Source: Nonomuraea candida (lineage in GTDB: Bacteria; Actinomycetota; Actinomycetes; Streptosporangiales; Streptosporangiaceae). Taken from it: a stretch of DNA of 64,000 bases. The DNA is taken from positions 276,413 to 340,412 of the forward strand of contig NZ_JOAG01000012.1 of NCBI RefSeq assembly GCF_000725485.1, in the 5' to 3' direction. This document shows positions 9,047 to 16,679 of the stretch, one piece after another. The notes beneath the pieces are model-generated. The model was not told the DNA's origin, did no database searches, and worked only from the letters and a program-made list of their open reading frames with translations. Made by a program: the position numbers and the translations under genes. The stretch's first letter is position 1; each line of letters starts with the position of its first letter.

Positions 9047-10270
9047 TCAGGCCATCGCGGTGGTGATCGAGTCGAGCGGCCCGACCTCCCACAGCGCCGT
9101 CAGCGCCGTGGCGGCCATCACCCGCACGCCCATCGCGATCGCCTTCTCGTCGACGTCGAACGTGCCCTGGTGGATGTCGTACGTCACCCCGTCGGGCGAC
9201 CGGGTGCCGAGCCGGGCGAACGCCCCCGGGATCGACTCCAGGTACCAGGCGAAGTCCTCGCCCCCGAGCGACTGCTCGGTCGGCACGACCGCGCCCGCGC
9301 CCAGCGCCCGCTCGGCCGCCTCCGCCAGCATCTCGACGCTGACCTCGTCGTTGACCACCGGCGGCACGCCGCGCGTGTAGTCCATCGTGGCCTCGACGCC
9401 GTAGGCGCCGGCCACCGACTCCAGCAGGGTCTTGATCAGGTCGGGGGCGGCGTGCCAGGCGTTCTCGTCGAGGCAGCGCACCGTGCCCTCGGCCACCCCG
9501 TCGTCGGGGATCGCGTTGGCCGCCGAGCCGGCCACGACCTTGCCCCACACCAGGCTCAGCGACGAGCGCGGGTCGACGCGGCGCGACAGGGCCGCGGGCA
9601 GCTCGGTGAGGATCTTGGCCAGGGCGAAGACGAGGTCGGCGGTCAGGTGGGGGCGGGCGGTGTGGCCGCCGGGGCCCGTGACCCTGATGACGATCTTGTC
9701 GCAGGCCGAGGTGATCGGGCCGGACCTGAGCCCGACCTGCCCCACGTCCACCCGCGGGTCGCAGTGCAGGCCGAAGATGCGGTCCACGCCGCTGATGCCG
9801 CCCTGGGCCATGACCTCCAGCGCGCCGCCCGGCAGCTCCTCCGCGGGCTGGAAGATCAGGCGCACCCGGCCCGGCAGCAGCCCCGCGGCCGCCTGCTGGG
9901 CCAGGAAGAGCGAGGTGCCGAGCAGGACCGTGGTGTGCACGTCGTGCCCGCAGGCGTGGCAGGAGCCGGCCACGGTCGAGCGATAGGGCACGTCCTTCTC
10001 GTCCTGCAGCGGCAGCGCGTCGATGTCGGCCCGCAACGCGACGGTCGGCCCGTCGCCGCTGCCCACGTCGCAGATGAGCCCGGTGCCTCTGGGGAGCACG
10101 GAGGGCCGCAGGCCGGCGGCCGTGAGCCGCTCGGCGATCCGCTGTGTCGTGCGATATTCGGCGAAGGCCAGCTCGGGGTGCATGTGCAGGTCGCGGCGGA
10201 ATGCCACCAGCTCCTGCTCATTCTCCGCCAGGAACGCGTCGAGTTCCCCCCGCAGCTCACGTCCCCGCAT
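9047..10270 (-). CDS. M20-family amidohydrolase (amino-acylase type)
   Basis: Di-metal hydrolase of the M20D group (hippurate hydrolase, N-acyl-L-amino-acid amidohydrolase, IAA-amino-acid hydrolase). It is 407 aa and lacks a signal peptide, so cytosolic. Motifs: RRDLHMHPE at about residue 27, LRADIDALP near 80, the metal-binding CGHDVH near 105, PAEE near 145, GLHCDP near 165, and a C-terminal LGGEDFAWY. The dimerisation domain sits between about 185 and 300. The upstream RBS is weak; the ATG at 10270 is the only reasonable start. Natural substrate cannot be read from sequence. Confidence 0.88.
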   Translation of the reverse strand: MRGRELRGELDAFLAENEQELVAFRRDLHMHPELAFAEYRTTQRIAERLTAAGLRPSVLPRGTGLICDVGSGDGPTVALRADIDALPLQDEKDVPYRSTVAGSCHACGHDVHTTVLLGTSLFLAQQAAAGLLPGRVRLIFQPAEELPGGALEVMAQGGISGVDRIFGLHCDPRVDVGQVGLRSGPITSACDKIVIRVTGPGGHTARPHLTADLVFALAKILTELPAALSRRVDPRSSLSLVWGKVVAGSAANAIPDDGVAEGTVRCLDENAWHAAPDLIKTLLESVAGAYGVEATMDYTRGVPPVVNDEVSVEMLAEAAERALGAGAVVPTEQSLGGEDFAWYLESIPGAFARLGTRSPDGVTYDIHQGTFDVDEKAIAMGVRVMAATALTALWEVGPLDSITTAMA

Positions 10271-10763
10271 ATGTCACCGTCCCGTCCTGTGCCGCGCGCC
10301 CCGCAAACGTGCGTGGCCATCGCGGCTGCGCTGTAAATACTCTCCATCCCGCGGCGACCACCCGGTCGAACGGCCGCTCGGCGGGCCAAAGACACACCCG
10401 CTGGTTTCGGTGCGCGAGATCGTCAGCCCGGGCCCATGCGGTCATCGGTCGCGAGTGCCGCCGCAGCCCGCGAGCACAGCGGTCGGCCGTGAGCCCGATG
10501 GCGATGCTTCGACTTTATCGCTCCCGCGCGACTGCGCGCCGACAGATACCCCAAAAGTTAGCCGACGGCAGGCCCGTAACCACCGGAAAGTCGCGCTCCG
10601 CACACATACGGCTGATCCGGAAATAGTCACAAGGGATCAGTAGATCGTGACCCGAGGCTGCCAGTTCAAACGTGGTCAGTGATTCCGAATCCTGTCACCT
10701 TCTGTCATGGTCATCACACTCTGGCGATTGCTGCATTTGAGAAGAATGCGTGTTTCACTCGCT
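10271..10763. other. Long intergenic region without a convincing gene
   Basis: About 490 bases between the divergent M20 gene and the PGM1-related gene. Composition drops toward AT-rich after about 10540, typical of a promoter region here. I found no open frame with both an RBS and coding-like third-position GC, and no plausible precursor-peptide gene for the downstream ligase, although a very short one could be missed. Confidence 0.5.
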
Positions 10764-10795
10764 GTATGATCACTAAAATCCCGTTCGGGGAGAAG
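10764..10795 (+). promoter_or_regulatory. Candidate -10 and RBS of the PGM1-related gene
   Basis: A good -10 hexamer TATGAT (10764-10769) is followed, after a short leader, by GGGGAGAAG (10787-10795) and a TTG at 10805. No matching -35 is evident at normal spacing. If transcription starts near 10776, the upstream ATG at 10766 cannot be used, which decides for the TTG start. Confidence 0.45.
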
Positions 10796-10804
10796 TGTGC
10801 TGGG

Positions 10805-12157
10805 TTGAGCATCTTTGAGCCGGGCGAGGGGACCCTGGTGGTCGTGCCCTCGCTCTCCCTTCCGCAGGATGAGCTCCGCCGGATCACGGGAGCCAGGTCC
10901 TACGAGGAGCGCTTGCTGTTCCTGCTGCTCACGCTGCGCGAGCCCGGGGTCAAGGTGGTCTACCTCTCCTCCGCGCCGGTCGATCCCGACATCGTCGACT
11001 ACTACTTCGCCTTCCTGCCCGACCCGGACGACGCCGCCAAGCGGCTGACCCTGATCAGCCTCGACGACCCCTGGTCCCAGCCGTTGACCAGGACCCTGCT
11101 CGACCGTCCCGACGTCCTGGAGCAGTTACGTTCGGCGATCGACGGCGACGCCTGGATGGTGCCGTTCGTGCTCAGCGAGCTGGAGGAGGAGCTGGCCGCG
11201 CTCCTCGGCGTCCCGCTCTACGGGCCCGCCACGTCCCTGTCCTATTACGGCTCCAAGAGCGGGTCGCGGGAGGTGGGCCACGAGGCCGGCGTGCCGATGG
11301 CGCGCGGCTTCGCCGACGTCCGCTCGGTGCTCCAGGTCGAGGAGGCCATGGAGGCCCTGCCCGGCGAGCGGGTGATCGTCAAGCTGAACGACGGCTACTC
11401 CGGGCTCGGCAACGCCGTCGTCACGAAGGCCGACAGGTCGCTGACCAGCTTCTCCGCCGAGGGCGAGACCTGGGGCAGCTTCACCGCCAAGCTCCGCGAG
11501 CGCGGCGGCGTGGTCGAGGAGTTCATCGAGCATCGCCCGCTCTACCACCCCAGCGCGCTCGTCCAGGTCACGCCCGGCGGCGACGCCCGGGTGCTGGCCA
11601 CGCACGACCAGGTGCTCGGCGGCCCCAACGGGCACGTCTACCAGGGCTGCACGTTCCCCGCGGCGCCCGAGTACCGCGCCGAGGTGGGCGACTCCGCCAT
11701 CAGGATCGCGCGGGTGCTGGCCGAGCGGGGCGTGATCGGGCTGTTCGGGATGGACTTCTTCGCCCTCAAGGCCGACGCCGGGTACGCGGCGCTGCTGTGC
11801 GAGATCAACCTGCGCATCGGCGGCACCACGCACCCGTTCGGCGCCGCCGTGCTGACGACGGGGGCGAAATACGATTCGGCCACCGGTCTGCTCATGTCCG
11901 AAAACCGGCCCAAGTACTACACCGCGACCGACAACTGCGCCTCCGCCTGCCTCCGGGGGCGTACTCCGGGTGACGTGATGCGGACGGCGGAGCGGCTCGG
12001 CATCGGCTTCGACGCGGCACGCCGTACCGGGAACGTCTTCCACCTGCTCGGGGCCATCCCCGAGCACGGCAAGCTGGGCTTCACCTCGATCGGCGACTCC
12101 CGCGAGGAGGCCGACGAGCTGCACGCGCTCACCCGCCGCCTGCTCTGCGGCCCCTGA
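10805..12157 (+). CDS. PGM1-related ATP-grasp peptide ligase
   Basis: ATP-dependent carboxylate-amine ligase related to PGM1, which joins a non-proteinogenic amino acid to a peptide in pheganomycin biosynthesis. The N-terminal third has the family opening LVVVPSLSLP and DYYFAFLPDP. The ATP-grasp core follows, with KSGSR, a glycine-rich loop NDGYSGLGN, and the Mg/ATP-binding CEINLRIGGTTHPFG. A PGM1_C-like tail carries RRTGNVFHLLGAIPEHGKLG. The TTG at 10805 behind GGGGAGAAG gives 450 aa; an ATG 39 bases upstream falls at the predicted -10. No other biosynthetic genes adjoin it, so this is an orphan ligase whose substrates are unknown. Confidence 0.75.
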   Translation: MSIFEPGEGTLVVVPSLSLPQDELRRITGARSYEERLLFLLLTLREPGVKVVYLSSAPVDPDIVDYYFAFLPDPDDAAKRLTLISLDDPWSQPLTRTLLDRPDVLEQLRSAIDGDAWMVPFVLSELEEELAALLGVPLYGPATSLSYYGSKSGSREVGHEAGVPMARGFADVRSVLQVEEAMEALPGERVIVKLNDGYSGLGNAVVTKADRSLTSFSAEGETWGSFTAKLRERGGVVEEFIEHRPLYHPSALVQVTPGGDARVLATHDQVLGGPNGHVYQGCTFPAAPEYRAEVGDSAIRIARVLAERGVIGLFGMDFFALKADAGYAALLCEINLRIGGTTHPFGAAVLTTGAKYDSATGLLMSENRPKYYTATDNCASACLRGRTPGDVMRTAERLGIGFDAARRTGNVFHLLGAIPEHGKLGFTSIGDSREEADELHALTRRLLCGP

Positions 12158-12160
12158 CCC

Positions 12161-12260
12161 GCGCCCCCTCACGCCCTTCGGCCGGCGCCCCCTCACGCCC
12201 TTCGGCCGGCGCCGCCTCACGACCGCTCAGCCGGCGCTCCCCGTACGACCGCCTCAGCCG
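12161..12260. repeat. 24-27 bp tandem repeat spanning a stop codon
   Basis: Four units: two identical 24-mers (12161-12184, 12185-12208), then diverged 25- and 27-mers. The last unit contains the stop codon of the convergent SCO4848-like gene (12254-12256). The array fills the space between two converging genes and may act in termination. Confidence 0.8.
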
Positions 12261-12472
12261 GCGCTCCCCTTGCGGCCCTTGGCGGCTGAGAAACCGCGCC
12301 AGCCGATGACCCCCAGCACGACGCCGAGGATGACGTTCACCACGATCAGGATGCCGTGCACCACGTAGAAGCTGGTCGGATGGCCGTCGGCCAAGTTAAA
12401 CCCCAGGTTCACCCACTCGAAGATCATGAACGCGCCCAGGATGATGAGGAATCCGGCGATCTTTCGTGACAC
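12254..12472 (-). CDS. SCO4848-family small membrane protein
   Basis: A 72-aa protein with two or three hydrophobic segments (about 5-22, 30-55) and a basic tail rich in Lys/Arg/Gly. The opening VSRKIAGFLIILGAFMIFEW and its position divergent from a D-Ala-D-Ala carboxypeptidase match the conserved actinobacterial family named after SCO4848, of unknown function. The GTG at 12472, behind GAGAGG, is chosen; an upstream in-frame ATG would add 21 charged residues without support. The linkage suggests a cell-envelope role, which is inference only. Confidence 0.8.
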   Translation of the reverse strand: MSRKIAGFLIILGAFMIFEWVNLGFNLADGHPTSFYVVHGILIVVNVILGVVLGVIGWRGFSAAKGRKGSAG

Positions 12473-12555
12473 ATGTACCTCTCTAGCATCGAACGTGGAT
12501 CTTCGGGGGATGTGTCGCCACATGTGCATTAACACGGAGCTACGCTGAGACCGCC

Positions 12556-13710
12556 ATGTGGACGAAACTCGTGCCGGTCACGGCACTCATCGCCGCGGTC
12601 TCGCTCACCGGCGGCACCGCACACGCCGCACCGACGACACCGGTGGGAGGCGAGGCGCTGGGCAGCCGCGGCCTGGTCGCGCCCGAAGGCGTGAAGAAGC
12701 CGCCCAAGAGCAAGGCTACTTCGTACGTCATCGCGGACGTCGACACGGGTGAGGTGCTGGCGGCCAAGGACGCCCACGGGCGCTACCTGCCGGCCAGCAC
12801 GCTCAAGACGCTGACCGCGCTCACCCTGATCCCCAAGCTCGACAAGAACCGCAAGATCCGGCCCAGCCACAACGCCTGCAACCAGGAGGGCAGCGCGGTC
12901 GGCCTGTCGCCGAAGGTCTCCTACAAGATCGACGACCTGTTCAAGGCGCTGATGATGTCGTCCGGCAACGACGCCGCCATGGCGCTGGCCGAGACGAACG
13001 GCGGCGTGGCCAAGACCATGCTCGACATGAACGCCGAGGCCAAGCGGCTGCAGGCGTACGACACGGTCGCCAAGACGCCCAGCGGCCTGGACCAGCCGGG
13101 GCAGAGCAGCTCGGCGTACGACCTGGCGCTGATCGCCCGCGCCGGGCTGGCCAACCCCGACTTCCGCCGCTACATCAGCACGAAGACCGCCAAGTTCCCC
13201 GCGCCCAAGGGGCACTACGAGATCAGCAACCACAACAAGCTGCTCTGGCGCTACGAGGGCACGGTCGGCGTCAAGAACGGCTGGACGTCGAAGGCCCGGG
13301 CCAGCTTCGTCGGCGCGGCCACCCGTGGCGGGCACACGATCGTGGTGAGCATCATGCGGCACGAGGGCTACTTCTGGGAGGAGGTGGCCGACCTGCTGAA
13401 CTGGGGCTTCTCCGTACGGGGCAAGGCCGCCCCGGTCGGGCGGCTGGTGGACCCGCTGCCCGCCACGGCGCAGGCCGCCCCGCACCAGCCGGGCGCCGCG
13501 CCCGCCGCCACGAGCGCGCCGGGAGCAGGAAGCTCGCCCGGCGTCTCGGTCACGCCGGCCGCGCAACCGCCGCTGCTGGACTCGGCCGCCGCCAAGCAGA
13601 CCGACTCCACCAAGACGGTCGGCTCGCTGGTGATCGGCGGGGGCCTGCTGTTCGGGCTGCTCTGGCTGGGCTACGGCATCCGCCGCAAACGCGGCCGCTC
13701 ACGCCTCTGA
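12556..13710 (+). CDS. D-alanyl-D-alanine carboxypeptidase (S11 PBP)
   Basis: Low-molecular-weight penicillin-binding protein that trims the terminal D-Ala from peptidoglycan pentapeptides outside the membrane. It is 384 aa with a Sec signal (cleavage near AHA at 22-24). Active site: SxxK as STLK (Ser81-Lys84), SGN at 136-138, and the third motif as KNGWT rather than KTG. A Pro/Ala-rich spacer (about 300-350) leads to one C-terminal membrane segment and a basic RRKRGR anchor. Thr-to-Asn in the third motif occurs in actinobacterial relatives, so I treat it as active. Divergent from the SCO4848-like gene with an 83-base shared promoter region. Confidence 0.92.
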   Translation: MWTKLVPVTALIAAVSLTGGTAHAAPTTPVGGEALGSRGLVAPEGVKKPPKSKATSYVIADVDTGEVLAAKDAHGRYLPASTLKTLTALTLIPKLDKNRKIRPSHNACNQEGSAVGLSPKVSYKIDDLFKALMMSSGNDAAMALAETNGGVAKTMLDMNAEAKRLQAYDTVAKTPSGLDQPGQSSSAYDLALIARAGLANPDFRRYISTKTAKFPAPKGHYEISNHNKLLWRYEGTVGVKNGWTSKARASFVGAATRGGHTIVVSIMRHEGYFWEEVADLLNWGFSVRGKAAPVGRLVDPLPATAQAAPHQPGAAPAATSAPGAGSSPGVSVTPAAQPPLLDSAAAKQTDSTKTVGSLVIGGGLLFGLLWLGYGIRRKRGRSRL

Positions 13711-13752
13711 CGCTCTGACCGCCCGCGTCCGGCCCGCACCCGCCTGATCGCG

Positions 13753-13825
13753 CACCCGCTGCGCGTACGCGCGTCGCACCCGCTGCGCGTACGCGCGTCG
13801 CATCCGCTGCGCGGTCACGCGTCCG
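13753..13825. repeat. 24-bp tandem repeat spanning the yihY stop codon
   Basis: Two identical 24-mers (13753-13776, 13777-13800) and a third diverged copy (13801-13825) that contains the stop codon of the minus-strand YihY gene (13815-13817). On the minus strand the stop region has been copied twice downstream. Confidence 0.8.
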
Positions 13826-14804
13826 GCCGCCCGGGGGCGTGGGCCGGACGGGGCGCCGGGCCCGTGCCCGCCGGGCCGTTCACCTCCCCGGCCGGGATCG
13901 GGGACGGGGACGGCGGCGGGCAGAGCCCCGAGGTGGCCGTCCAGGCGGCCACGAAGAGCACGAGCCGGGCCGAGAAGTTCATCCAGACCAGCAGCCCGGC
14001 GATGACGGCGAACGTCCCGTAGACCGGGTTGCCCAGCGTGGTGGCCAGCAGCAGGGTCGCGACCTGCTTGAGCACCCCGAACGTGATCGCGCCCAGCAGC
14101 GCCCCCTTGGCGATCACCCGGAGCGGCTGGGTCGGCCGCGCCACCCAGCCGAGCAGGATCATGAACAGCAGCCAGTCGGCCCCCACGCTCGCCGCCACCC
14201 CCGCCACCCTGAACCCGAGGCCGGCCAGCGCGGACTGGCTGCCGAGCAGGAAGTGCATGACCTTGTCGGTGGCGGTCGTGGCGAACCCGGCGACCAGCAC
14301 CGAGCTGATCGCCGTGACGCCGAGCAGGAGCAGCGAGGCCAGGTCGCGCAGCTTGCCGACGAAGAAGTTGAGCGGCGGCGTGGTGGTCATCGACATCTCG
14401 CGCAGCGCCCCGCGCAGCGCGTCGAGCGCGCCGAGCCCGGCGTAGAGCAGGCCGAGCAGGCCGATGATGCCGGCGGTCTCCTTGGCCCTGGCGATGACCT
14501 TGAGGTTGAGCTGCTCCGCGATGCCGGGCAGCCGCTCGGCGATCGCCTGCTCCAGGGCGCTGCGGGTCGGCTCGCTGGTCGCCACCGCGAACCCGAGCAC
14601 GGCGTAGCCGAGGGCCACCAGCGGGAAGAAGGACAGGAACGCGAAGTAGGTGACCGCGCCGGCCAGCCGGTCGCCGTACTGGAGCTGGTAGCGCTGCCCC
14701 GCCCGGATGAGGTGGTCGAGCGACAGCCTGCGGACCCGCCAGGAGTCCAGCTTGCCGCGCCACCAGGACTTCACCGACTCCACGCGCTGCGTCAGGCTCG
14801 TCAT
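13815..14804 (-). CDS. YihY/BrkB-family inner-membrane protein
   Basis: A 329-aa polytopic membrane protein. Hydrophobic segments lie at about 45-70, 105-130, 150-175, 185-210, 220-245 and 260-280, with the family feature LAGAVTYFAFLSFFPLVA near residue 47. YihY was once labelled ribonuclease BN in error; the family is now treated as transporter/permease-like of unknown substrate. A Pro-rich cytoplasmic tail ends the protein. Start ATG at 14804 after GAGGGTG. Convergent with the carboxypeptidase gene. Confidence 0.87.
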   Translation of the reverse strand: MTSLTQRVESVKSWWRGKLDSWRVRRLSLDHLIRAGQRYQLQYGDRLAGAVTYFAFLSFFPLVALGYAVLGFAVATSEPTRSALEQAIAERLPGIAEQLNLKVIARAKETAGIIGLLGLLYAGLGALDALRGALREMSMTTTPPLNFFVGKLRDLASLLLLGVTAISSVLVAGFATTATDKVMHFLLGSQSALAGLGFRVAGVAASVGADWLLFMILLGWVARPTQPLRVIAKGALLGAITFGVLKQVATLLLATTLGNPVYGTFAVIAGLLVWMNFSARLVLFVAAWTATSGLCPPPSPSPIPAGEVNGPAGTGPAPRPAHAPGRPDA

Positions 14805-14900
14805 CTCACCCTCTTCTCCCGGGAACCCCCTACCCCGGGCCGGGGGCGACGATCATCCTCCGGCCCGCCCTGGCCCCGCCACCGCCGGAGCGACACAACG

Positions 14901-14927
14901 GGTATCGGTGGGCATACCGCCGATACC
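14901..14927. promoter_or_regulatory. 11-bp inverted repeat between yihY and the XRE gene
   Basis: GGTATCGGTGG at 14901-14911 pairs with CCGCCGATACC at 14917-14927 around a 5-base centre, with one G-T wobble. It sits in the divergent intergenic region, about 100 bases before the XRE start, so it is a candidate operator. Confidence 0.45.
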
Positions 14928-15026
14928 GGGCCTGGCCTGCCCCTGAGCAGGGCGGAAACCATGGCAGGCGCACATCGGGAGCCCTAGCCTGTGGGAGTTG
15001 GGACCGATCCAGGAGGCGCCACGCCC

Positions 15027-16217
15027 ATGGCCGAAATCAGCACCGGGCAGATGGTCAGGCTCCAGCGCGAACGACGTGGCATGAGCACCACCGCGCTGGC
15101 CACGCAGTCCGGCTGCACCACCAGGCACATCGAGCTGATCGAGCACGGCAAACGAACCCCCTCGCTGCCCCTGCTGCGAGAGATCGCCAAAGTGCTCGGC
15201 GTACGCACGGCGGTGCTGTTAGGAGAGACCCCGCGCGACTCCCACGAGCCCAGCAGGCCGCAGATCAGCGACATCGAGCGGGCCCTGTTCACCAGCCGCT
15301 CCCTGGGGCCCGACATCGAGCCGCCCGACGCCGCGCAGCTCGGCGAGCGCGTTGCGGCCGCCCGCAACGCCTGGTTCACCTCCACGCGCCGCTACTCGAT
15401 CCTCATGGCCGCGCTGCCGTCCCTGGTCACCGACGCCGAGCGGCTGGCCCTGGAGCACACGCCGCAGTCGTACAACGTGGCGACCGACGCGTACCTGCTG
15501 GCCAGGGGGGTGCTGAAGCATCTGCGGCGGGTGGACCTGGCGCACCTGGCGGCCGACCGGGCGATGCGCTTCGCCGAGGAGTCGGGCGACCCGCTGATGG
15601 TCGCGTGGGCGTACTGGAACCTGGGGCAGTCGATGCTGTCCGACGACATGCACCAGATCGCGTACGACGTCGCGCGGCGCGGCATCGAGCTGTTCGAACC
15701 GCACGCCGGCGACGGCGACGAGCGCCACATCAAGGCGCTCGGCGCGCTGCACCTGCTCGCCGCGATCGGTGAGGCCCGCATGGGCGAGGACGACGCGGCC
15801 AGGGAGCGCGTGCGCGGCCCCGCGGCGCGCCTGGCCGCGCGGGTCGAGGACGCCTCCGCCGTCTACGACCAGGCCTTCTTCGGCCCCACGAACGTCGCCA
15901 TCCACATGGCCAGCATCGAGAACGACGTCGGCCGTCCCGAGGCGGTGCTGCACGTGGCCGACGACATCGACCTGCGGCGCACGCCGTCCATCGAGCGGCG
16001 CGCCACCCATCTCGGCGACGTCGCCCGCGCCTGCGAGGACCTGGGCGACGACGCCGCCAGCCTGCTCCATCTCCTGCGGATCGAGCGGGAATGCCCCGAG
16101 GAGCTCGACCACAAGCTGCTGCTGAGAGAGATGGTCCGGTCGCTGGCGCGGCGGGCGCGGCCGTCCTGGGCGTCGGAGGTGCGTCATCTCGCCGAGCGGC
16201 ACGACATCCCCATCTGA
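15027..16217 (+). CDS. XRE-family regulator with TPR-like C-terminal domain
   Basis: DNA-binding regulator of 396 aa. An N-terminal Cro/C1-type HTH (about residues 5-60) contains RRGMSTTALATQSGCTTRHI. A long alpha-helical region (about 80-390) has helix pairs resembling tetratricopeptide repeats, for example GDPLMVAWAYWNLGQSM and RATHLGDVARACEDLGD. This layout is common in actinobacterial regulators that sense a peptide or small ligand through the helical domain. The ATG at 15027 follows AGGAGG by 11 bases. A perfect palindrome lies between this gene and the next small gene, suggesting the pair is functionally linked. Confidence 0.82.
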   Translation: MAEISTGQMVRLQRERRGMSTTALATQSGCTTRHIELIEHGKRTPSLPLLREIAKVLGVRTAVLLGETPRDSHEPSRPQISDIERALFTSRSLGPDIEPPDAAQLGERVAAARNAWFTSTRRYSILMAALPSLVTDAERLALEHTPQSYNVATDAYLLARGVLKHLRRVDLAHLAADRAMRFAEESGDPLMVAWAYWNLGQSMLSDDMHQIAYDVARRGIELFEPHAGDGDERHIKALGALHLLAAIGEARMGEDDAARERVRGPAARLAARVEDASAVYDQAFFGPTNVAIHMASIENDVGRPEAVLHVADDIDLRRTPSIERRATHLGDVARACEDLGDDAASLLHLLRIERECPEELDHKLLLREMVRSLARRARPSWASEVRHLAERHDIPI

Positions 16218-16232
16218 AACGCCTTCCCTTTC

Positions 16233-16249
16233 GCGAACTCAGAGTTCGC
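16233..16249. promoter_or_regulatory. Perfect 7-bp palindrome GCGAACT-CAG-AGTTCGC
   Basis: Lies 15 bases after the XRE stop, with another GCGAAC half-site at 16255-16260, and about 70-85 bases upstream of the small-protein ATG. A TATGGC at about 16296 could be the -10. A plausible target of the neighbouring XRE regulator. Confidence 0.4.
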
Positions 16250-16319
16250 CCGATGCGAACGGGGAGATCCTGCGCCGGAGTTCGTCACGGTCAGGTATGG
16301 CGATGCCACTCTGCGTCCC

Positions 16320-16514
16320 ATGACCAGAGCGCCCAGTGCTGATTTCGTCATGGAACGCCTCCAGCAGGAGGCGACGCGCGAGTTCCCCGGATGGTCCTTC
16401 CACAGGGACCATTCCGGGTGGACCGCCGTTCGCGACGAGACCCGGGTCACCAGACCCAGCCTGGCCGCCCTCCGTGCCCTCCTGCGCGTGCACCGGGCGG
16501 CCCGGAGAGCCTGA
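16320..16514 (+). CDS. Small protein paired with the XRE regulator (unknown function)
   Basis: A 64-aa soluble protein with no recognised domain. The core FPGWSFHRDHSGWTAVRD suggests a small beta hairpin, followed by an Ala/Leu/Arg-rich helix. Short proteins of this look often sit beside HTH regulators in actinobacteria; I recognise the pattern but not a named family. There is no Shine-Dalgarno before the ATG at 16320; if TATGGC near 16296 is the -10, the transcript would be almost leaderless. An internal ATG at 16350 is an alternative start. It is not a DUF397 partner, since the expected Trp/Ser/Cys pattern is absent. Confidence 0.55.
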   Translation: MTRAPSADFVMERLQQEATREFPGWSFHRDHSGWTAVRDETRVTRPSLAALRALLRVHRAARRA

Positions 16515-16583
16515 CCGTCGGGCCCGCCTCCACGGGCCCGAAGGCCGGGCGGTCGACGCGGGCGCGGCCCCCACGCCCGCGCC

Positions 16584-16632
16584 GCCCCCTCCCCCTCCTC
16601 CCCTCCTCCTCCCTCCGCCCCTCCTCTCCTCC
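16584..16632. other. Polypyrimidine tract upstream of the sensor kinase
   Basis: 49 bases containing only C and T except for one G. It is a homopurine/homopyrimidine tract that could adopt a triplex, located 48 bases before the kinase start. No gene is seen in 16515-16679. Confidence 0.7.
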
Positions 16633-16679
16633 GCCCCGGCGGTTTGCGCGGTCCTGTGCCGGTGTGGTGCATTGGACAG

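Noticed and set aside
10440..10760. tRNA or structured RNA in the AT-rich stretch
   Set aside because: No cloverleaf, TPsiC arm or conserved riboswitch core could be traced.
13280..13300. Inactive carboxypeptidase because KTG reads KNG
   Set aside because: Ser81, Lys84 and SGN are intact, and substitution at this position is seen in related actinobacterial proteins.
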